From: Lachnospiraceae bacterium | GTDB taxonomy: Bacteria > Bacillota > Clostridia > Lachnospirales > Lachnospiraceae | DNA: 64,000 bases | NCBI GenBank assembly: GCA_015057635.1 | Contig: SVEB01000028.1 | Span: forward strand, 1-64,000 | Direction of reading: 5' to 3' | Shown here: piece after piece, positions 46,200-55,862 of the stretch | Numbering within the stretch: position 1 is the first letter of the stretch | Layout of the letters: each line of letters opens with the position of its first letter | Notes under the pieces: model-generated | Told to the model about the DNA's origin: nothing | Database searches by the model: none | Seen by the model: the letters and a program-made list of their open reading frames with translations, nothing else | Program-made: the position numbers and the translations under genes

Positions 46200-47196
46200 A
46201 TGCTCTACCTCCTCTGCCGAATGCTTTTGGCATTGTTACTTTTTCAATTAATGGCACTAATAAGTTACAGAAGATGATTGCGTAAGATACGCCTTCTGCG
46301 CTTCCGCCGAATTTACGGAAGATACCAGTTAATAAACCAAGGCAGATACCGAATACGATCTGACCCATTGGAGTGATTGGGCTTGTTACATAGTCTGTTG
46401 CCATGAAGAATGCACCCATCATTAAACCGCCACCGATGATGGAAGCTGCGATGTATTCCATGTCAAATCCTTTGCCGCCGAATAATCCCATAAATACTGC
46501 GAATGTTCCGATATAAGCTACTGGAATACGAAGGGAGATTACCTTGCGGTATACTAAGTAACATGCACCGATTAAGATCATGATCGCACTTGTTTCACCG
46601 ATTACGCCGCCTGTATATCCAAAGAACATATCGAATAAGTTTACGCTCTCACCAGCTTTTAAAGCAGTAAGAGGTGTTGCACCAGTGATGCCGTCTACTG
46701 CAGATGCACCGTAGTAGAAGTTGTATAAACCTTCGTTTGTAGCACCGCTTGCTGCAAATGTATCAACACCGTAAGTTGTCATTCTTGTTGCAAAGGAAAT
46801 TAATAAGAAACATCTTGCTGCAAGAGCAGGATTCATAAAGTTCTGGCCAAGACCGCCATACATTTCTTTTACTACCACAATTGCAAAGATACCACCGAGT
46901 ATCGGCATCCATAGTGGAACGTTCGCTGGCAAGTTCATACCTAATAATAAGCCAGTCGCAACCGCGCTGCACTCATATGGGCGGTATGGTCTTTTTACAA
47001 TTTTGTGATATAAGAATTCAGAAACCACACAAGTGGCAACTGATGTTAATAAGACTACGAATGCTGCAAAACCGAACCAGTACACACCAAATGCACTTGC
47101 TGGAATTAAAGCGATTGTAAAATCTCTCATGATTTCTGCTGTTGTAACCCCGCTTCTGATATGCGGAGAAGCAGAGACATTATACATCTCTTTCAA
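46186..47196 (-). CDS. rnfD: Rnf complex subunit D
   Basis: A membrane subunit of about 336 residues that carries a covalent FMN, attached at the conserved GATPLTALKAG motif. VSASPHIRSG at the N-terminus, GGLGQNFMNPALAARCFLL and FFMATDYVTSPITPMGQ are family signatures. The start is uncertain: GTG at 47205, TTG at 47196 and ATG at 47187 are in frame. I prefer TTG at 47196 because AGAGGTGG lies at a proper distance. It overlaps rnfG by 14 bp and follows rnfC by 14 bp. Confidence 0.93.
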   Translation of the reverse strand: MKEMYNVSASPHIRSGVTTAEIMRDFTIALIPASAFGVYWFGFAAFVVLLTSVATCVVSEFLYHKIVKRPYRPYECSAVATGLLLGMNLPANVPLWMPILGGIFAIVVVKEMYGGLGQNFMNPALAARCFLLISFATRMTTYGVDTFAASGATNEGLYNFYYGASAVDGITGATPLTALKAGESVNLFDMFFGYTGGVIGETSAIMILIGACYLVYRKVISLRIPVAYIGTFAVFMGLFGGKGFDMEYIAASIIGGGLMMGAFFMATDYVTSPITPMGQIVFGICLGLLTGIFRKFGGSAEGVSYAIIFCNLLVPLIEKVTMPKAFGRGGRAYARK

Positions 47197-47210
47197 AGGT
47201 CCCACCTCTT

Positions 47211-48536
47211 TTACTTATTTTTTTTGTGTAAATCCATTACGGCCTTCTTGCCCTGCTTGATTGCCTGAGTCAGATGGCGTTTAGATGGACATACGTAAGA
47301 GCAGCTGCCACATTCGCAGCATTCTAAGCCGTACATCTTTTCGAACCCTTCATAATCGGAACGTAAAGATAACTGTGTTAAACGGTTTGGAAGAAGTCTG
47401 CTTGGACAGACAGCCACACATCTTCCGCAACGGATACATGGGCTTTCTACCGATTCTGCTTCTTCATCTCTTACAAATGCTAATAAAGCAGAGGAAGTCT
47501 TTGTTACCGGAAGATCAAGAGAGTAAATCGCCTGTCCCATCATAGGGCCTCCGGAAATTAGTTTAGCTGGCTTTTCTTTGAATCCGCCTGCTGCTTCCAC
47601 TAATTCTGCATAATTGGTACCAGTTAATACATTGAAGTTCACTGGGCTTGTGATCGCATCGCCAGATACCGTGATGATACGGCGTACTAAAGGAGTGGAT
47701 TCTGCCACTGCAAATGCGATGGAGATCATAGTATCCACGTTGTTCACGATACAGCCTGCATCAGCTGGATGCATAGAAGCATTTGTCTCTCTCTTTGTTA
47801 CTGCGTACATTAACTGACGTTCTGCACCCTGTGGGTACTTTGTCTTTAATGCCATTACTTCAATTCTGTCTTCACTTGCTGCTAATTCAGTAAGCTTTGC
47901 GATTGCATCCTTTTTATTGTCTTCTACCGCGATCACGCCTTTTGCGTTCTCAAACAGACGAAGAACGATTTTTAAACCAGTGATGATGCGTTCTGGTTCT
48001 TCTACCATCATACGGTAGTCGCTTGTTAAGTATGGTTCACATTCAGAACCGTTTACAATTACATAATCGATTGCTGCGTCGTTTTCCGGTGTCAGTTTCA
48101 CATGTGTTGGGAAACCTGCACCACCCATTCCTACGATTCCTGCTTCCTTGATGATTTCGCGAATTTCTTTTTTCGATAACTTCGTGTAATCTCTCTTTTC
48201 TCCTAAGCCTTCGATTGTAGTGTATTCCTTGTCATTTTCGATAACAACGGATTCCACCATTGTTCCTGCTACTGTAAGTCTTGGTTCTACTGCTTTAACA
48301 GTACCAGATACAGAACTGATTACGTTTGCAGACAGGTTGCCAGATGCTTCACCAATTTTCTGACCTACTAATACTTTGTCACCTTTTGCAACTACTGCCT
48401 TAGCAGGGGCACCAATGTGCTGTGACATAGGATATACTAAGTCACCCTTTGGTAGCAAAGAAGCGGTATTCACATCTTTCGATAAATCCTTACCATCGTA
48501 AGGATGCACTCCGCCTTTAAAAGTTCGTGCTGCCAT
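47211..48536 (-). CDS. rnfC: Rnf complex subunit C (NADH-binding)
   Basis: RnfC binds NAD(H) and FMN on the cytoplasmic side, where NAD+ is reduced by electrons from ferredoxin. The 441-residue protein has VHPYDGKDLSKD, the glycine-rich GIVGMGGAGFPTHVKL, ECEPYLTSDYRMM, and two C-terminal [4Fe-4S] motifs CIRCGRCVAVCP and CCECGSCSYVCP. The ATG at 48536 follows AAGGAG; the longer frame to 48584 lacks support. It is the first gene of the operon, behind a leader of over 300 nt that may regulate it. Confidence 0.96.
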   Translation of the reverse strand: MAARTFKGGVHPYDGKDLSKDVNTASLLPKGDLVYPMSQHIGAPAKAVVAKGDKVLVGQKIGEASGNLSANVISSVSGTVKAVEPRLTVAGTMVESVVIENDKEYTTIEGLGEKRDYTKLSKKEIREIIKEAGIVGMGGAGFPTHVKLTPENDAAIDYVIVNGSECEPYLTSDYRMMVEEPERIITGLKIVLRLFENAKGVIAVEDNKKDAIAKLTELAASEDRIEVMALKTKYPQGAERQLMYAVTKRETNASMHPADAGCIVNNVDTMISIAFAVAESTPLVRRIITVSGDAITSPVNFNVLTGTNYAELVEAAGGFKEKPAKLISGGPMMGQAIYSLDLPVTKTSSALLAFVRDEEAESVESPCIRCGRCVAVCPSRLLPNRLTQLSLRSDYEGFEKMYGLECCECGSCSYVCPSKRHLTQAIKQGKKAVMDLHKKNK

Positions 48537-48721
48537 GTTTTCTCCTTCTTTCTCTTTGATTACAGCTTTATGCCATTGAACCATAAACGCCTCTGCTTTT
48601 TCTCCTCACAGAACATGCAGATTATGCTTATGAATAAAAACATTCATAGTGCGCACCTAAATAGACCCAATCCTATTCCTCATATTAGGCTGGGATCTGT
48701 CCTCATTTTTTCATATGCATC

Positions 48722-48751
48722 AAAAAAACAGACGTGCCTTCCAGGGCATGT
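48722..48751 (-). terminator. Possible attenuator terminator in the rnf leader
   Basis: On the minus strand ACATGCC pairs with GGCACGT (one mismatch), then CTG and seven T follow. It lies about 190 nt upstream of rnfC and about 110 nt after the predicted start site, so it could stop transcription early. Confidence 0.6.
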
Positions 48752-48753
48752 TT

Positions 48754-48831
48754 ACCGTGCCTTCCCTTGCACGGTCCACTATGAAACGCTATCCATCTTC
48801 ACAATTCTTGAAGATGAATATGATGAATTGT
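48754..48831 (-). promoter_or_regulatory. Structured rnf leader with competing stems
   Basis: ACCGTGC/GCACGGT (48754-48775) forms a hairpin just 5' of the attenuator and repeats its GGCACG segment, so the two can compete. Further 5', ACAATTC/GAATTGT (48801-48807 with 48825-48831) and CATCTTC/GAAGATG (48794-48800 with 48810-48816) interleave and cannot both form fully. The arrangement resembles a riboswitch or attenuator. No known class was recognised. Confidence 0.5.
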
Positions 48832-48867
48832 CATAGAAAACATACATATTTCTATACATTCCTTCTA

Positions 48868-48895
48868 ATTTTAACATAGGTACACAAAAAGTTAA
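48868..48895 (-). promoter_or_regulatory. Predicted rnf operon promoter
   Basis: TTAACT and TGtTAAAAT (extended -10) with a 16-bp spacer on the minus strand. It implies a leader of about 325 nt. The region from 48896 to 49151 is very AT-rich and shows nothing else. Confidence 0.55.
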
Positions 48896-49151
48896 AATAT
48901 TTTTTTCATATTTTTCACTTTCTATGTGAATAAAATGCAAGAAATAAGTGAATACTTTAACTCTTTTACCTTTATTATACTTTTTGTTATTTTATTATCA
49001 ATATAATTGGATATTCATGTATATTAGAATTTAAAAACATTCTTTTTCTCATGTTGATATGTACCCAACCTCTCTCTTCCATTCCTTATAACCTAAAAAA
49101 AGATATGTGCTGCAGATAGAATCCTATTTACAGCACATATCAAGTTTTCTA

Positions 49152-49442
49152 TTAATATAACTGCATACTCTTGCCTTTTTGCAGATATTTCTCTTTCGTA
49201 GCCAGTCCGCCACGGATATGTCTTTCCGATTTATTCAAATCTAAAACGACGCGTGCTTTTTCTGCTAACGAAGGATTGATTTGTAATAAACGTTCAGTTA
49301 CGTCTTTATGTACGGTAGACTTTGAAATCCCGAACTGTTTTGCCGTTTGCCGAACGGTCGCATTATTCTCAATAATGTATACGGCAATCTCCGCAGCACG
49401 TTCCTCTATTTGTTTATGCTTAAACAAATTGGAGCCTTTCAT
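49152..49442 (-). CDS. spoIIID: Sporulation transcription factor SpoIIID
   Basis: SpoIIID is the small DNA-binding regulator of the mother-cell line between the SigE and SigK stages. The 96-residue protein has the helix-turn-helix TVRQTAKQFGISKSTVHKDV and then LLQINPSLAEKARVVLDLNK and RHIRGGLATKEKYL, very close to B. subtilis SpoIIID. I start at the ATG at 49442 (MKGSNLFKHKQIEER), the normal family length; the frame could extend 27 residues further. It diverges from a superoxide dismutase-like gene over about 145 bp. Confidence 0.93.
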   Translation of the reverse strand: MKGSNLFKHKQIEERAAEIAVYIIENNATVRQTAKQFGISKSTVHKDVTERLLQINPSLAEKARVVLDLNKSERHIRGGLATKEKYLQKGKSMQLY

Positions 49443-49586
49443 GGCAGTTCCATCCTGAATTACTTGTTTTTTACATTGTATGCAGTCCAGGTTCATAGTA
49501 TGTATGATTCCATGTAAAATCAATTTGTCACATTCTTATGAATAGTATCATACATTAACATGAATGATTTTTTGGATGGTTGTATT

Positions 49587-50303
49587 ATGATGGATTTTTT
49601 TGCGCTTACTTATCCATTTCCTTTTCTTCCTCTTCCTTATTCCTATGATGCCTTAGAGCCCGCCATTGATGCAAGGACTTTATTCTTCCATCACGATAAG
49701 CATTTAAAGACATATGTAGACAATCTGAATAAGGCACTGGCTCCTTATCCGGAATACCAGAACTGGACACTTTACGATCTGTTAAAAAAGCACTATCTGC
49801 TTCCGGCTGCCATTCAGACGGATATCATCAATAACGGAGGAGGGGTCTATAATCATTACTTTTATTTTGCCTCGATGGCGCCTGTAGGTCCTGCCCTTAA
49901 GGACTCTTCTACGGATCCGATTGAAACCACTTTCGCCTATCCCGGAAGACCGTTAAAACATAGTGTCTTTACTGCTATTTTAAGTGCCTATACTTCCTAT
50001 TATGCCTTTAAAGATGCCTTTATTGATGCGGGGGTAAAACAATTTGGTTCCGGATATGCATGGCTTGTGCTGACACCGAACCGTGAAGTTGCCATTATCT
50101 CCACGCCGAATCAATGCACACCGCTTCCTCACTGCATGATTCCGTTACTTACCGTAGATGTGTGGGAACATGCCTACTATCTGATGTATCAGAATTTAAG
50201 AAAATCTTACTTACAAAACTGGTTTAAGATCATCAACTGGGATGTCGTAAACGAACGATACTTAAAAGGACTTGATGAAAACCAGGCCATAACCAGACCA
50301 TAA
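49587..50303 (+). CDS. Iron/manganese superoxide dismutase family protein
   Basis: Fe/Mn SOD converts superoxide to peroxide and oxygen. Candidate metal ligands are in FFHHDKHLKTYV, VYNHYFYFASM and DVWEHAYYLMYQN, in the right order, giving three His and one Asp. Length is about 238 residues, longer than usual (about 200), with extra residues in the helical hairpin (NWTLYDLLKKHYLLPAAIQ). The start is uncertain: no strong ribosome binding site, with ATG at 49587 or 49590 preferred over 49560. Spore-forming Clostridia often have coat-associated SOD, and here it is divergent from spoIIID, which is suggestive only. Confidence 0.85.
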   Translation: MMDFFALTYPFPFLPLPYSYDALEPAIDARTLFFHHDKHLKTYVDNLNKALAPYPEYQNWTLYDLLKKHYLLPAAIQTDIINNGGGVYNHYFYFASMAPVGPALKDSSTDPIETTFAYPGRPLKHSVFTAILSAYTSYYAFKDAFIDAGVKQFGSGYAWLVLTPNREVAIISTPNQCTPLPHCMIPLLTVDVWEHAYYLMYQNLRKSYLQNWFKIINWDVVNERYLKGLDENQAITRP

Positions 50304-50336
50304 TCTTTTTCTGCCGTTATATGTAACCTTCTCGTA

Positions 50337-50397
50337 CAAAAAAACGCCGGGATCTTAACTTGGAATCATTCCAGCTAAGACCTCAGCGCTTTTTTTA
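50337..50397. terminator. Bidirectional terminator between sod and the FKBP-type lipoprotein gene
   Basis: Arms containing AAAACGCCG, TCTTA and TTGGAAT face ATTCCAG, TAAGA and CAGCGCTTTT. An imperfect stem with A and T runs at its ends. Confidence 0.7.
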
Positions 50398-50403
50398 TCT
50401 ATC

Positions 50404-51492
50404 TTATTTACCCTGTACTTCTACAGCGTTTTCTACAACAAACTGAACTGCCTTGTCAATTAAAAGGCTGTTTTCAATTACTTCTTTTGTGTTTGCTTCT
50501 TCAAATGCTTCTACAGATTCGTAATTGTAGTTAGATGCTAATGTTTCTGCACCTGTCTTGTATTCTTCATCTGTTAAAGTAAGGTTCTCTACTTCTACGA
50601 TCTTTTCTAATACATACTGCTGTTTTACAGCCTGTTCTGCTGCAGTCACGATTTCTTCTTCGTACTTATCGGATGTCATGCCAAAGTAGTAAAGAATGAA
50701 AGTTTCTAAATCAAGACCGTAAGCGGATGCCATAGATTCATAGTAATCTCTCATCTTCTTTTCTGTCGCATCGTATTCTTCCTGAGATATGTTTGTGAAA
50801 GTTGCATTTTCGATGATCGCATCGATTATGTCTAATTCTTTCTGAGACTGTGCTGCGGATTCTTTAGAAGTCTTTAAGCTTGTTTTAACATATTCTTTAT
50901 ATTCATCAACCGTTTTGTAATCTGTTTTTTCTGCTACTAATTCATCTGTTAATTCCGGTGTTACGGATTTTCCGATGGAATTGATTGTTACAGTGAAAGT
51001 TGCTTCTTTTCCTGCTAAATCTGCATTTGTATAGTTTTCTGGGAATGTCACATTAATATCAACTGTTTCGCCAACCTTTGCACCAACTAACTGTTCTTCA
51101 AAGCCATCGATGAATGTGCCGGAACCGATTGTTAAGTCTGTTCCTTCTGCGCTTCCGCCGTCGAATGCTTTTCCACCGATTTTACCTACGTAATCGATGT
51201 TTGCTACATCGCCATCCTGTACGTCAGTTCTGTCTGTGATTTCTTCTACTGTTGCATTGCTGTTTACGAAGTTATCTAATCTTGCCTGAACTTCTTCATC
51301 TGTTACTTCTGTAGATTGCATTACAACTTCGATGCCCTTGTATTCACCAAGTGTAACTTCACCAGTAGACTCTACTGTTGTGCTTTCTGTACTGCTGTTG
51401 CTGTCATTTTGTTTAGAATCGCTTTTGCTACATCCTGTAAATGCCAAAACAAGGCATAAACATAAAGATACTAAAAATGTTTTCTTCTTCAT
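50404..51492 (-). CDS. Trigger-factor-like FKBP-type peptidyl-prolyl isomerase lipoprotein
   Basis: A 362-residue secreted lipoprotein. The signal peptide ends in the lipobox LAFTGC. The mature part follows the trigger factor order without the ribosome-binding domain: a VTLGEYKGIEV start, an FKBP domain (VQDGDVANIDYVGKIGGKAF, IGSGTFIDGFEEQLVGAK, VTFPENYTNADLAGKEATF) and a helical C-terminal chaperone-like part (YKTVDEYKEYVKTSLK to the end). It should help fold exported proteins outside the membrane, similar in role to PrsA. Monocistronic. Confidence 0.9.
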   Translation of the reverse strand: MKKKTFLVSLCLCLVLAFTGCSKSDSKQNDSNSSTESTTVESTGEVTLGEYKGIEVVMQSTEVTDEEVQARLDNFVNSNATVEEITDRTDVQDGDVANIDYVGKIGGKAFDGGSAEGTDLTIGSGTFIDGFEEQLVGAKVGETVDINVTFPENYTNADLAGKEATFTVTINSIGKSVTPELTDELVAEKTDYKTVDEYKEYVKTSLKTSKESAAQSQKELDIIDAIIENATFTNISQEEYDATEKKMRDYYESMASAYGLDLETFILYYFGMTSDKYEEEIVTAAEQAVKQQYVLEKIVEVENLTLTDEEYKTGAETLASNYNYESVEAFEEANTKEVIENSLLIDKAVQFVVENAVEVQGK

Positions 51493-51743
51493 CCTAAATC
51501 CCTCTCATCTTTTCCTATTTGATATTGCTTCCGTTCTTTCTTGCATCTATCATATCTCCACAGGATTTTCCCCCTGCAGTAATACGCTTTTTAATATGCC
51601 ATTCACCTGTGCCTGGGCACAAACTGACTACTTCTTTATAACATATCCACCTAAAAAAAGAAAGGCTTTCCCTATAAAGTTCACATAATTTTTAAACTTT
51701 TCCGACTTTTTATTAAGAAAGAGCAATAGACAATCCTATTTTT

Positions 51744-51772
51744 GGCGCACTGCCTTTAAAAGACCGTGCGCC
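51744..51772. repeat. Hairpin after the GH105 gene
   Basis: GGCGCAC and GTGCGCC pair around a 15-nt loop. No clear U-run follows on the minus strand. The rest of the gap 51493-51798 holds nothing I can support. Confidence 0.5.
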
Positions 51773-51798
51773 GTAATTTTCATGCGTCTATAACTCTA

Positions 51799-52926
51799 TT
51801 ATTTCTGAGTACGTAATAACTCGGTATATGCTAATAAGAATGGGCCAACGCCTTTCGCATCATCTTCCACAATTGGTTCTGACATATAGTATTCGTAAGT
51901 ACCATCACGCATTTCTTTTCCGCCAAGACCTGCAACTAAGCAGATTCCGCCAAGGCTTAAGCTGCCGTCTTTTTCATGAAGGTATCTCTTACAGATTCCA
52001 TCAAATGCTTTCTTTCCGCTTTCTGCATATTCTGCTGGAAGGAATCCAAGACGAACGCCCTTTAATAAAGCATATGCCATAATGGAGCTGCCGCTTGTCT
52101 CTAAATAATTCTTTTCTCTTCCGCCCATATTCACAACCTGATACCACATGCCGGATTCATCCTGGAATTTTAACATGGAAGTCATTAATTCGTTGAAGAT
52201 TCCCTTTAATTTTTCATATTCCTCTTCATATCCTGCAGGATCGCATTTATCCAATGTATCAAGAAGAGCCATGGAATACCAGCCAAGCGCACGAAGCCAG
52301 AAGTTCTTGGATAGACCTGTTTCCTTGTCACACCAGAACATCTCACGAGAAGAGTCATATGCATGATAATATAAGCCTGTCTCTTTATCTCTTAACAGTT
52401 CATATACATTAAAGAACTGGTTGAAAATATCTTTATAATTCTTCTTATTATTAAAACGTGTTTCATATTCCATATAAAATGGCTGGCCCATATAAAGACC
52501 GTCAAGCCATACCTGATTTGGATAGATTAATTTATGCCAGAAGTTTCCTTCCTTTGTTCTTGGCTGTTTCTCAACCTGAGAATATACTAAGTCAATTGCC
52601 TTACGGTATTTCTCTTTTCCTGTCAGGTCATATAATTCAAATAATGTTTTCCCCGCATTTACATCATCAATATTATATTTTTCTACATGATAGCCATCAA
52701 TTGTTCCATCTTCTTTTACTCTGAAATCAATGAATTCATCTGCAAATTTTAAGTACTTGTCATTTTTTGTGATCGCGTACATTTCCAGTACCGCCTTGAT
52801 CATGCAACCATCTATGTAATTCCAGTCTGATTTCTTTCCTGCCTTAATTTTTTCAATATTCCACATTGGGCGCTCTGGTGTACTTTTGTCCAAAAGCTCG
52901 TCAATATACTTTACAATGATGTCCAT
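51799..52926 (-). CDS. Glycoside hydrolase family 105 (unsaturated rhamnogalacturonyl hydrolase, YteR-like)
   Basis: A 375-residue (alpha/alpha)6-barrel enzyme. WNYIDGCMIKAVLEMY and the catalytic region IDDVNAGKTLFELYDLTG (with the conserved Asp) are typical, as are GLYYHAYDSSREMFW and WLRALGWYSMALLDTL. Family members remove the unsaturated uronic acid left by pectin lyases. No signal peptide, so intracellular. The ATG at 52926 follows TAGGAGG; the longer frame crosses the promoter. It stands alone here, with no lyase or transporter next to it. The PfkB kinase at 13652 might act downstream in uronate use. Confidence 0.9.
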   Translation of the reverse strand: MDIIVKYIDELLDKSTPERPMWNIEKIKAGKKSDWNYIDGCMIKAVLEMYAITKNDKYLKFADEFIDFRVKEDGTIDGYHVEKYNIDDVNAGKTLFELYDLTGKEKYRKAIDLVYSQVEKQPRTKEGNFWHKLIYPNQVWLDGLYMGQPFYMEYETRFNNKKNYKDIFNQFFNVYELLRDKETGLYYHAYDSSREMFWCDKETGLSKNFWLRALGWYSMALLDTLDKCDPAGYEEEYEKLKGIFNELMTSMLKFQDESGMWYQVVNMGGREKNYLETSGSSIMAYALLKGVRLGFLPAEYAESGKKAFDGICKRYLHEKDGSLSLGGICLVAGLGGKEMRDGTYEYYMSEPIVEDDAKGVGPFLLAYTELLRTQK

Positions 52927-52977
52927 GGAAAATCCTCCTAAGTTGTGCTTGTGTGCTAATTCGATACCTTCATCCTT

Positions 52978-53007
52978 ATTATACCATATAGGCTCTAACA
53001 TTGACAA
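52978..53007 (-). promoter_or_regulatory. Promoter of the GH105 gene
   Basis: TTGTCA and TATAAT (with TGG just before the -10) separated by 18 bp on the minus strand. Confidence 0.7.
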
Positions 53008-53052
53008 TATACGTTAATTTATTTATGTTTTCTATTTCATTCTCTAAAAGAT

Positions 53053-53087
53053 AAAAAAAGGCGCTGCCATTAGCAGCGCCTTTTTTT
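53053..53087. terminator. Terminator between the chemoreceptor and GH105 genes
   Basis: GGCGCTGC and GCAGCGCC pair around ATTA-type bases, with A and T runs on both sides. Lies about 170 bp past the chemoreceptor stop on the minus strand. Confidence 0.85.
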
Positions 53088-53255
53088 ATCTTGTTACTTC
53101 ATAAACATGCATTTTCTTACTTGGTTTGCGGCTCCAGTTCAGAAAATGCTTATGGAAGGTATACAAAAATGTAATAATGTATACTATTTTCACTCGATTA
53201 TACCACTGATTATACAATATTATGTATATCCTGTCAAGCATAACCATTTTTCACT

Positions 53256-55532
53256 TTACTTCGTCTTGAATCTGCTAAGCGCTTCATCAAGCTCTTTTGA
53301 CTGTCCGGTAAGCTTTACAATCGCCTCATTTAACTGATATACGGAATCCACCTGACGGGAAGCCGCATTATCCACTTCCTCACTGGACGCCGCTGTCTCT
53401 TCCGATACGGCTGAGATGCTTTCAATCGCGGTAAGTGTGGTATTCTTCGCCTCTGTAATGCCTTCTACCTCTTCTTTGATGTTCTGAAGCTTAGACACCA
53501 TGTTTCCGACTGCTGCTTCAATCTGATCAAATACCTTAATCGTATCTTCCACTGCTTTAGACTGAGACGTAACCACTTCCTCTGCTTTTCTTGCTGTTGC
53601 AACGGTATGCTTTGTTTTATTCTGAATGCTTCCGATAATATTCTGAATCTCACCGGATGCCTTAACTGACTGCTCTGCTAACTTACGAATCTCATCTGCC
53701 ACTACTGCAAATCCCCGTCCTGCATCCCCAGCTCTTGCTGCTTCAATGGATGCATTTAAGGACAGTAAATTAGTCTGTTCTGCAATATCATTGATTACAT
53801 TTACAATCTTTCCGATGGATTTGGATTCTTCCTCTAACTGTTCCATATCCGTAAAGATTGTCTGGGTGATGTTTGTTGTCTCTTCCGCTTTTTGGCTGAG
53901 CGTATCAATGGAAACAAGGCCTTCTTTTACAACGTTCTTTGACTCTTTTGCAATTTCCTGAATGACTTCCGTACTCTCCGTTACCATCTGTACTTTCCCA
54001 GACAGCTCATCCGACTGCTTTAAGCATTGTTCGGAGTCTTCTGCCTGCTGTACGATACCGGTTCTGATTTCCTCAATTGAAGAGGATATGTTCTTTGTCG
54101 CCACCAACAGATCTTCCGAAATAGATGCTACGGTTTCTGTGGAAATGTTAACCGTATCTTTTACATCGGAAGCCTTTTCAATCAGCCCTCTCATATTAAA
54201 GATCATATCATTTGCGCTGTCCGCTAATGTCTTAAATTCATCTTTTCTCGTACATGCAATCTGTACGGTCAGATCGCCGTCTGCAGCCTGTTTTAATCCT
54301 TTTGTCATAGACTGAATGGCTTTTCCGATATTGTTCGATAAGATGCTTGCAATCAGTCCCGCACATACTACTGCCACAAGTACAAAGATGACAGAGAATG
54401 CCTGAATGCTTCTTACCTTTTCTGTAAGTTGCTTATATGGAATAAATCCGCAGACCATGACTCCGGTCTTTCCGATCTTAGAATAGGTAAACAGATATGT
54501 TTCGCCATTTACTTTTTCATAGCTGTATCCGGATTCTTCAGCGCCATTCTTCACATCCTGTATAAATGTCTGGTTTTTTAATTCCTCCATGCCTTCCACA
54601 TTGCTTACCTGATATCCGTCTTCCGAAACAAGCATAAAGACAGAGCCATCCCCAAGCTGATAGCTTGCAAGCTCTTCGAATACAAGGTTATAATTCAGAT
54701 CGGCAACGATACAGCCTAACTCTTTAAATCGGGAATCAAAGAAGGAACAAGATACGGAAAACGCATATGGGTAGGAAACCGTAGAGGTGATATTCTCATC
54801 GATATACTTGTGTCTGCCTCTCCATGTGTAGCTTCCTTTTTTCTGGGAGTCATCCATCCCTTCTTCTGTCTGGATATATTCCGCATACAGCTGCTTTCCT
54901 GATTTTTCAAAAGAACCGCCGGTTGTAAGCGGATCCCCGTATGTGCCAAGGAAAGTGATGCTTGCAATCAGATTATCTGTAAACGCTGTTTTCGAAAGAT
55001 ATGCCTTTAATTCCTTGTATGCAATCGCTTCTTCTACATCACTTCCTTTATGATTGCCATTATAGTACGCTAAAATCCCCTCATGTGTCTTTAACTGTGA
55101 GATCCTAAGCTCGATCGAACTCATCGCCAGTTCAAAATATGTACTTGAGGTATCCATTGCAGTGATCGCTGCTTCCTCATAACTCTTCATCAAAGCATTG
55201 GATGCTTTTTGGTAAGACGTGATTCCCAATACAATAATGAAGATGACCGGTATTACAAATGCGACCAGCAGCTTTCCTCGTATTCCTGCAAGCATTTCCA
55301 AGTAATCCAGTGCTTTCATCCTCTTTCGAAATGCCTTAAGATGCCCTAATAAAGACCTTCCAAGGCCGGCCCCGCTCTCTTTTACTTTCCTAGCCGTCTT
55401 CTTTCCTGCCGTTTTGAATCCCTTTTTCTTTGTATCCTTTTGCTGCCTGATACTTTTCTTCAATTTAGTTTCCTTAACCAACTCGTACTCATTGTTCTCT
55501 TTGATTTCTTCCTGGTGATTGGCTTTATCCAT
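53256..55532 (-). CDS. Methyl-accepting chemotaxis protein with long basic N-terminus
   Basis: A 758-residue chemoreceptor. About 85 Lys/Arg-rich cytoplasmic residues precede TM1 ([20 protein letters not shown]). A Cache-type sensor domain reaches to about residue 390, then TM2 ([20 protein letters not shown]), a HAMP domain ([20 protein letters not shown]) and the signalling hairpin with [20 protein letters not shown] and [15 protein letters not shown], which contacts CheA and CheW. The extended basic N-tail is unusual. The ATG at 55532 follows AGGAG. No flagellar or che genes are in the window. Confidence 0.93.
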   Translation of the reverse strand: MDKANHQEEIKENNEYELVKETKLKKSIRQQKDTKKKGFKTAGKKTARKVKESGAGLGRSLLGHLKAFRKRMKALDYLEMLAGIRGKLLVAFVIPVIFIIVLGITSYQKASNALMKSYEEAAITAMDTSSTYFELAMSSIELRISQLKTHEGILAYYNGNHKGSDVEEAIAYKELKAYLSKTAFTDNLIASITFLGTYGDPLTTGGSFEKSGKQLYAEYIQTEEGMDDSQKKGSYTWRGRHKYIDENITSTVSYPYAFSVSCSFFDSRFKELGCIVADLNYNLVFEELASYQLGDGSVFMLVSEDGYQVSNVEGMEELKNQTFIQDVKNGAEESGYSYEKVNGETYLFTYSKIGKTGVMVCGFIPYKQLTEKVRSIQAFSVIFVLVAVVCAGLIASILSNNIGKAIQSMTKGLKQAADGDLTVQIACTRKDEFKTLADSANDMIFNMRGLIEKASDVKDTVNISTETVASISEDLLVATKNISSSIEEIRTGIVQQAEDSEQCLKQSDELSGKVQMVTESTEVIQEIAKESKNVVKEGLVSIDTLSQKAEETTNITQTIFTDMEQLEEESKSIGKIVNVINDIAEQTNLLSLNASIEAARAGDAGRGFAVVADEIRKLAEQSVKASGEIQNIIGSIQNKTKHTVATARKAEEVVTSQSKAVEDTIKVFDQIEAAVGNMVSKLQNIKEEVEGITEAKNTTLTAIESISAVSEETAASSEEVDNAASRQVDSVYQLNEAIVKLTGQSKELDEALSRFKTK

Positions 55533-55862
55533 AGTATGTCTCCTATCTAAAAACATTGGTCCCAATTTCTTATCTTTTTTGATAACTCATTAACCGCTTC
55601 TTTGGTACTATTACACTTAATTATACATTCATTACCACTATTTTCAACATTCTTTTAGCTTTCCCAATCATTTTCATCACAATCTTACATTCCTCTGTCT
55701 CCTTATTGTGCAATTTTACCAATTAGGTTCGCTATTCCCTGAATCATTTTCCAAATTAAGTATGTTATAAAAGCCTCACCACTTGCCCGCTTGTATAATC
55801 TAGGTGCTATGTTTATAATACATATTGCGACTACAAATTTTTACCAGAAAGGCGGAATTACT
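55533..55862. other. Intergenic region upstream of the chemoreceptor and the 116-residue protein
   Basis: AT-rich divergent promoter region. No SigD (TAAA/GCCGATAA) promoter and no structured element were recognised. Confidence 0.4.

Noticed and set aside
48794..48831. H-type pseudoknot in the rnf leader
   Set aside because: The two 7-bp stems would leave no loop to cross the first stem, so they cannot form together; kept only as alternative pairings.
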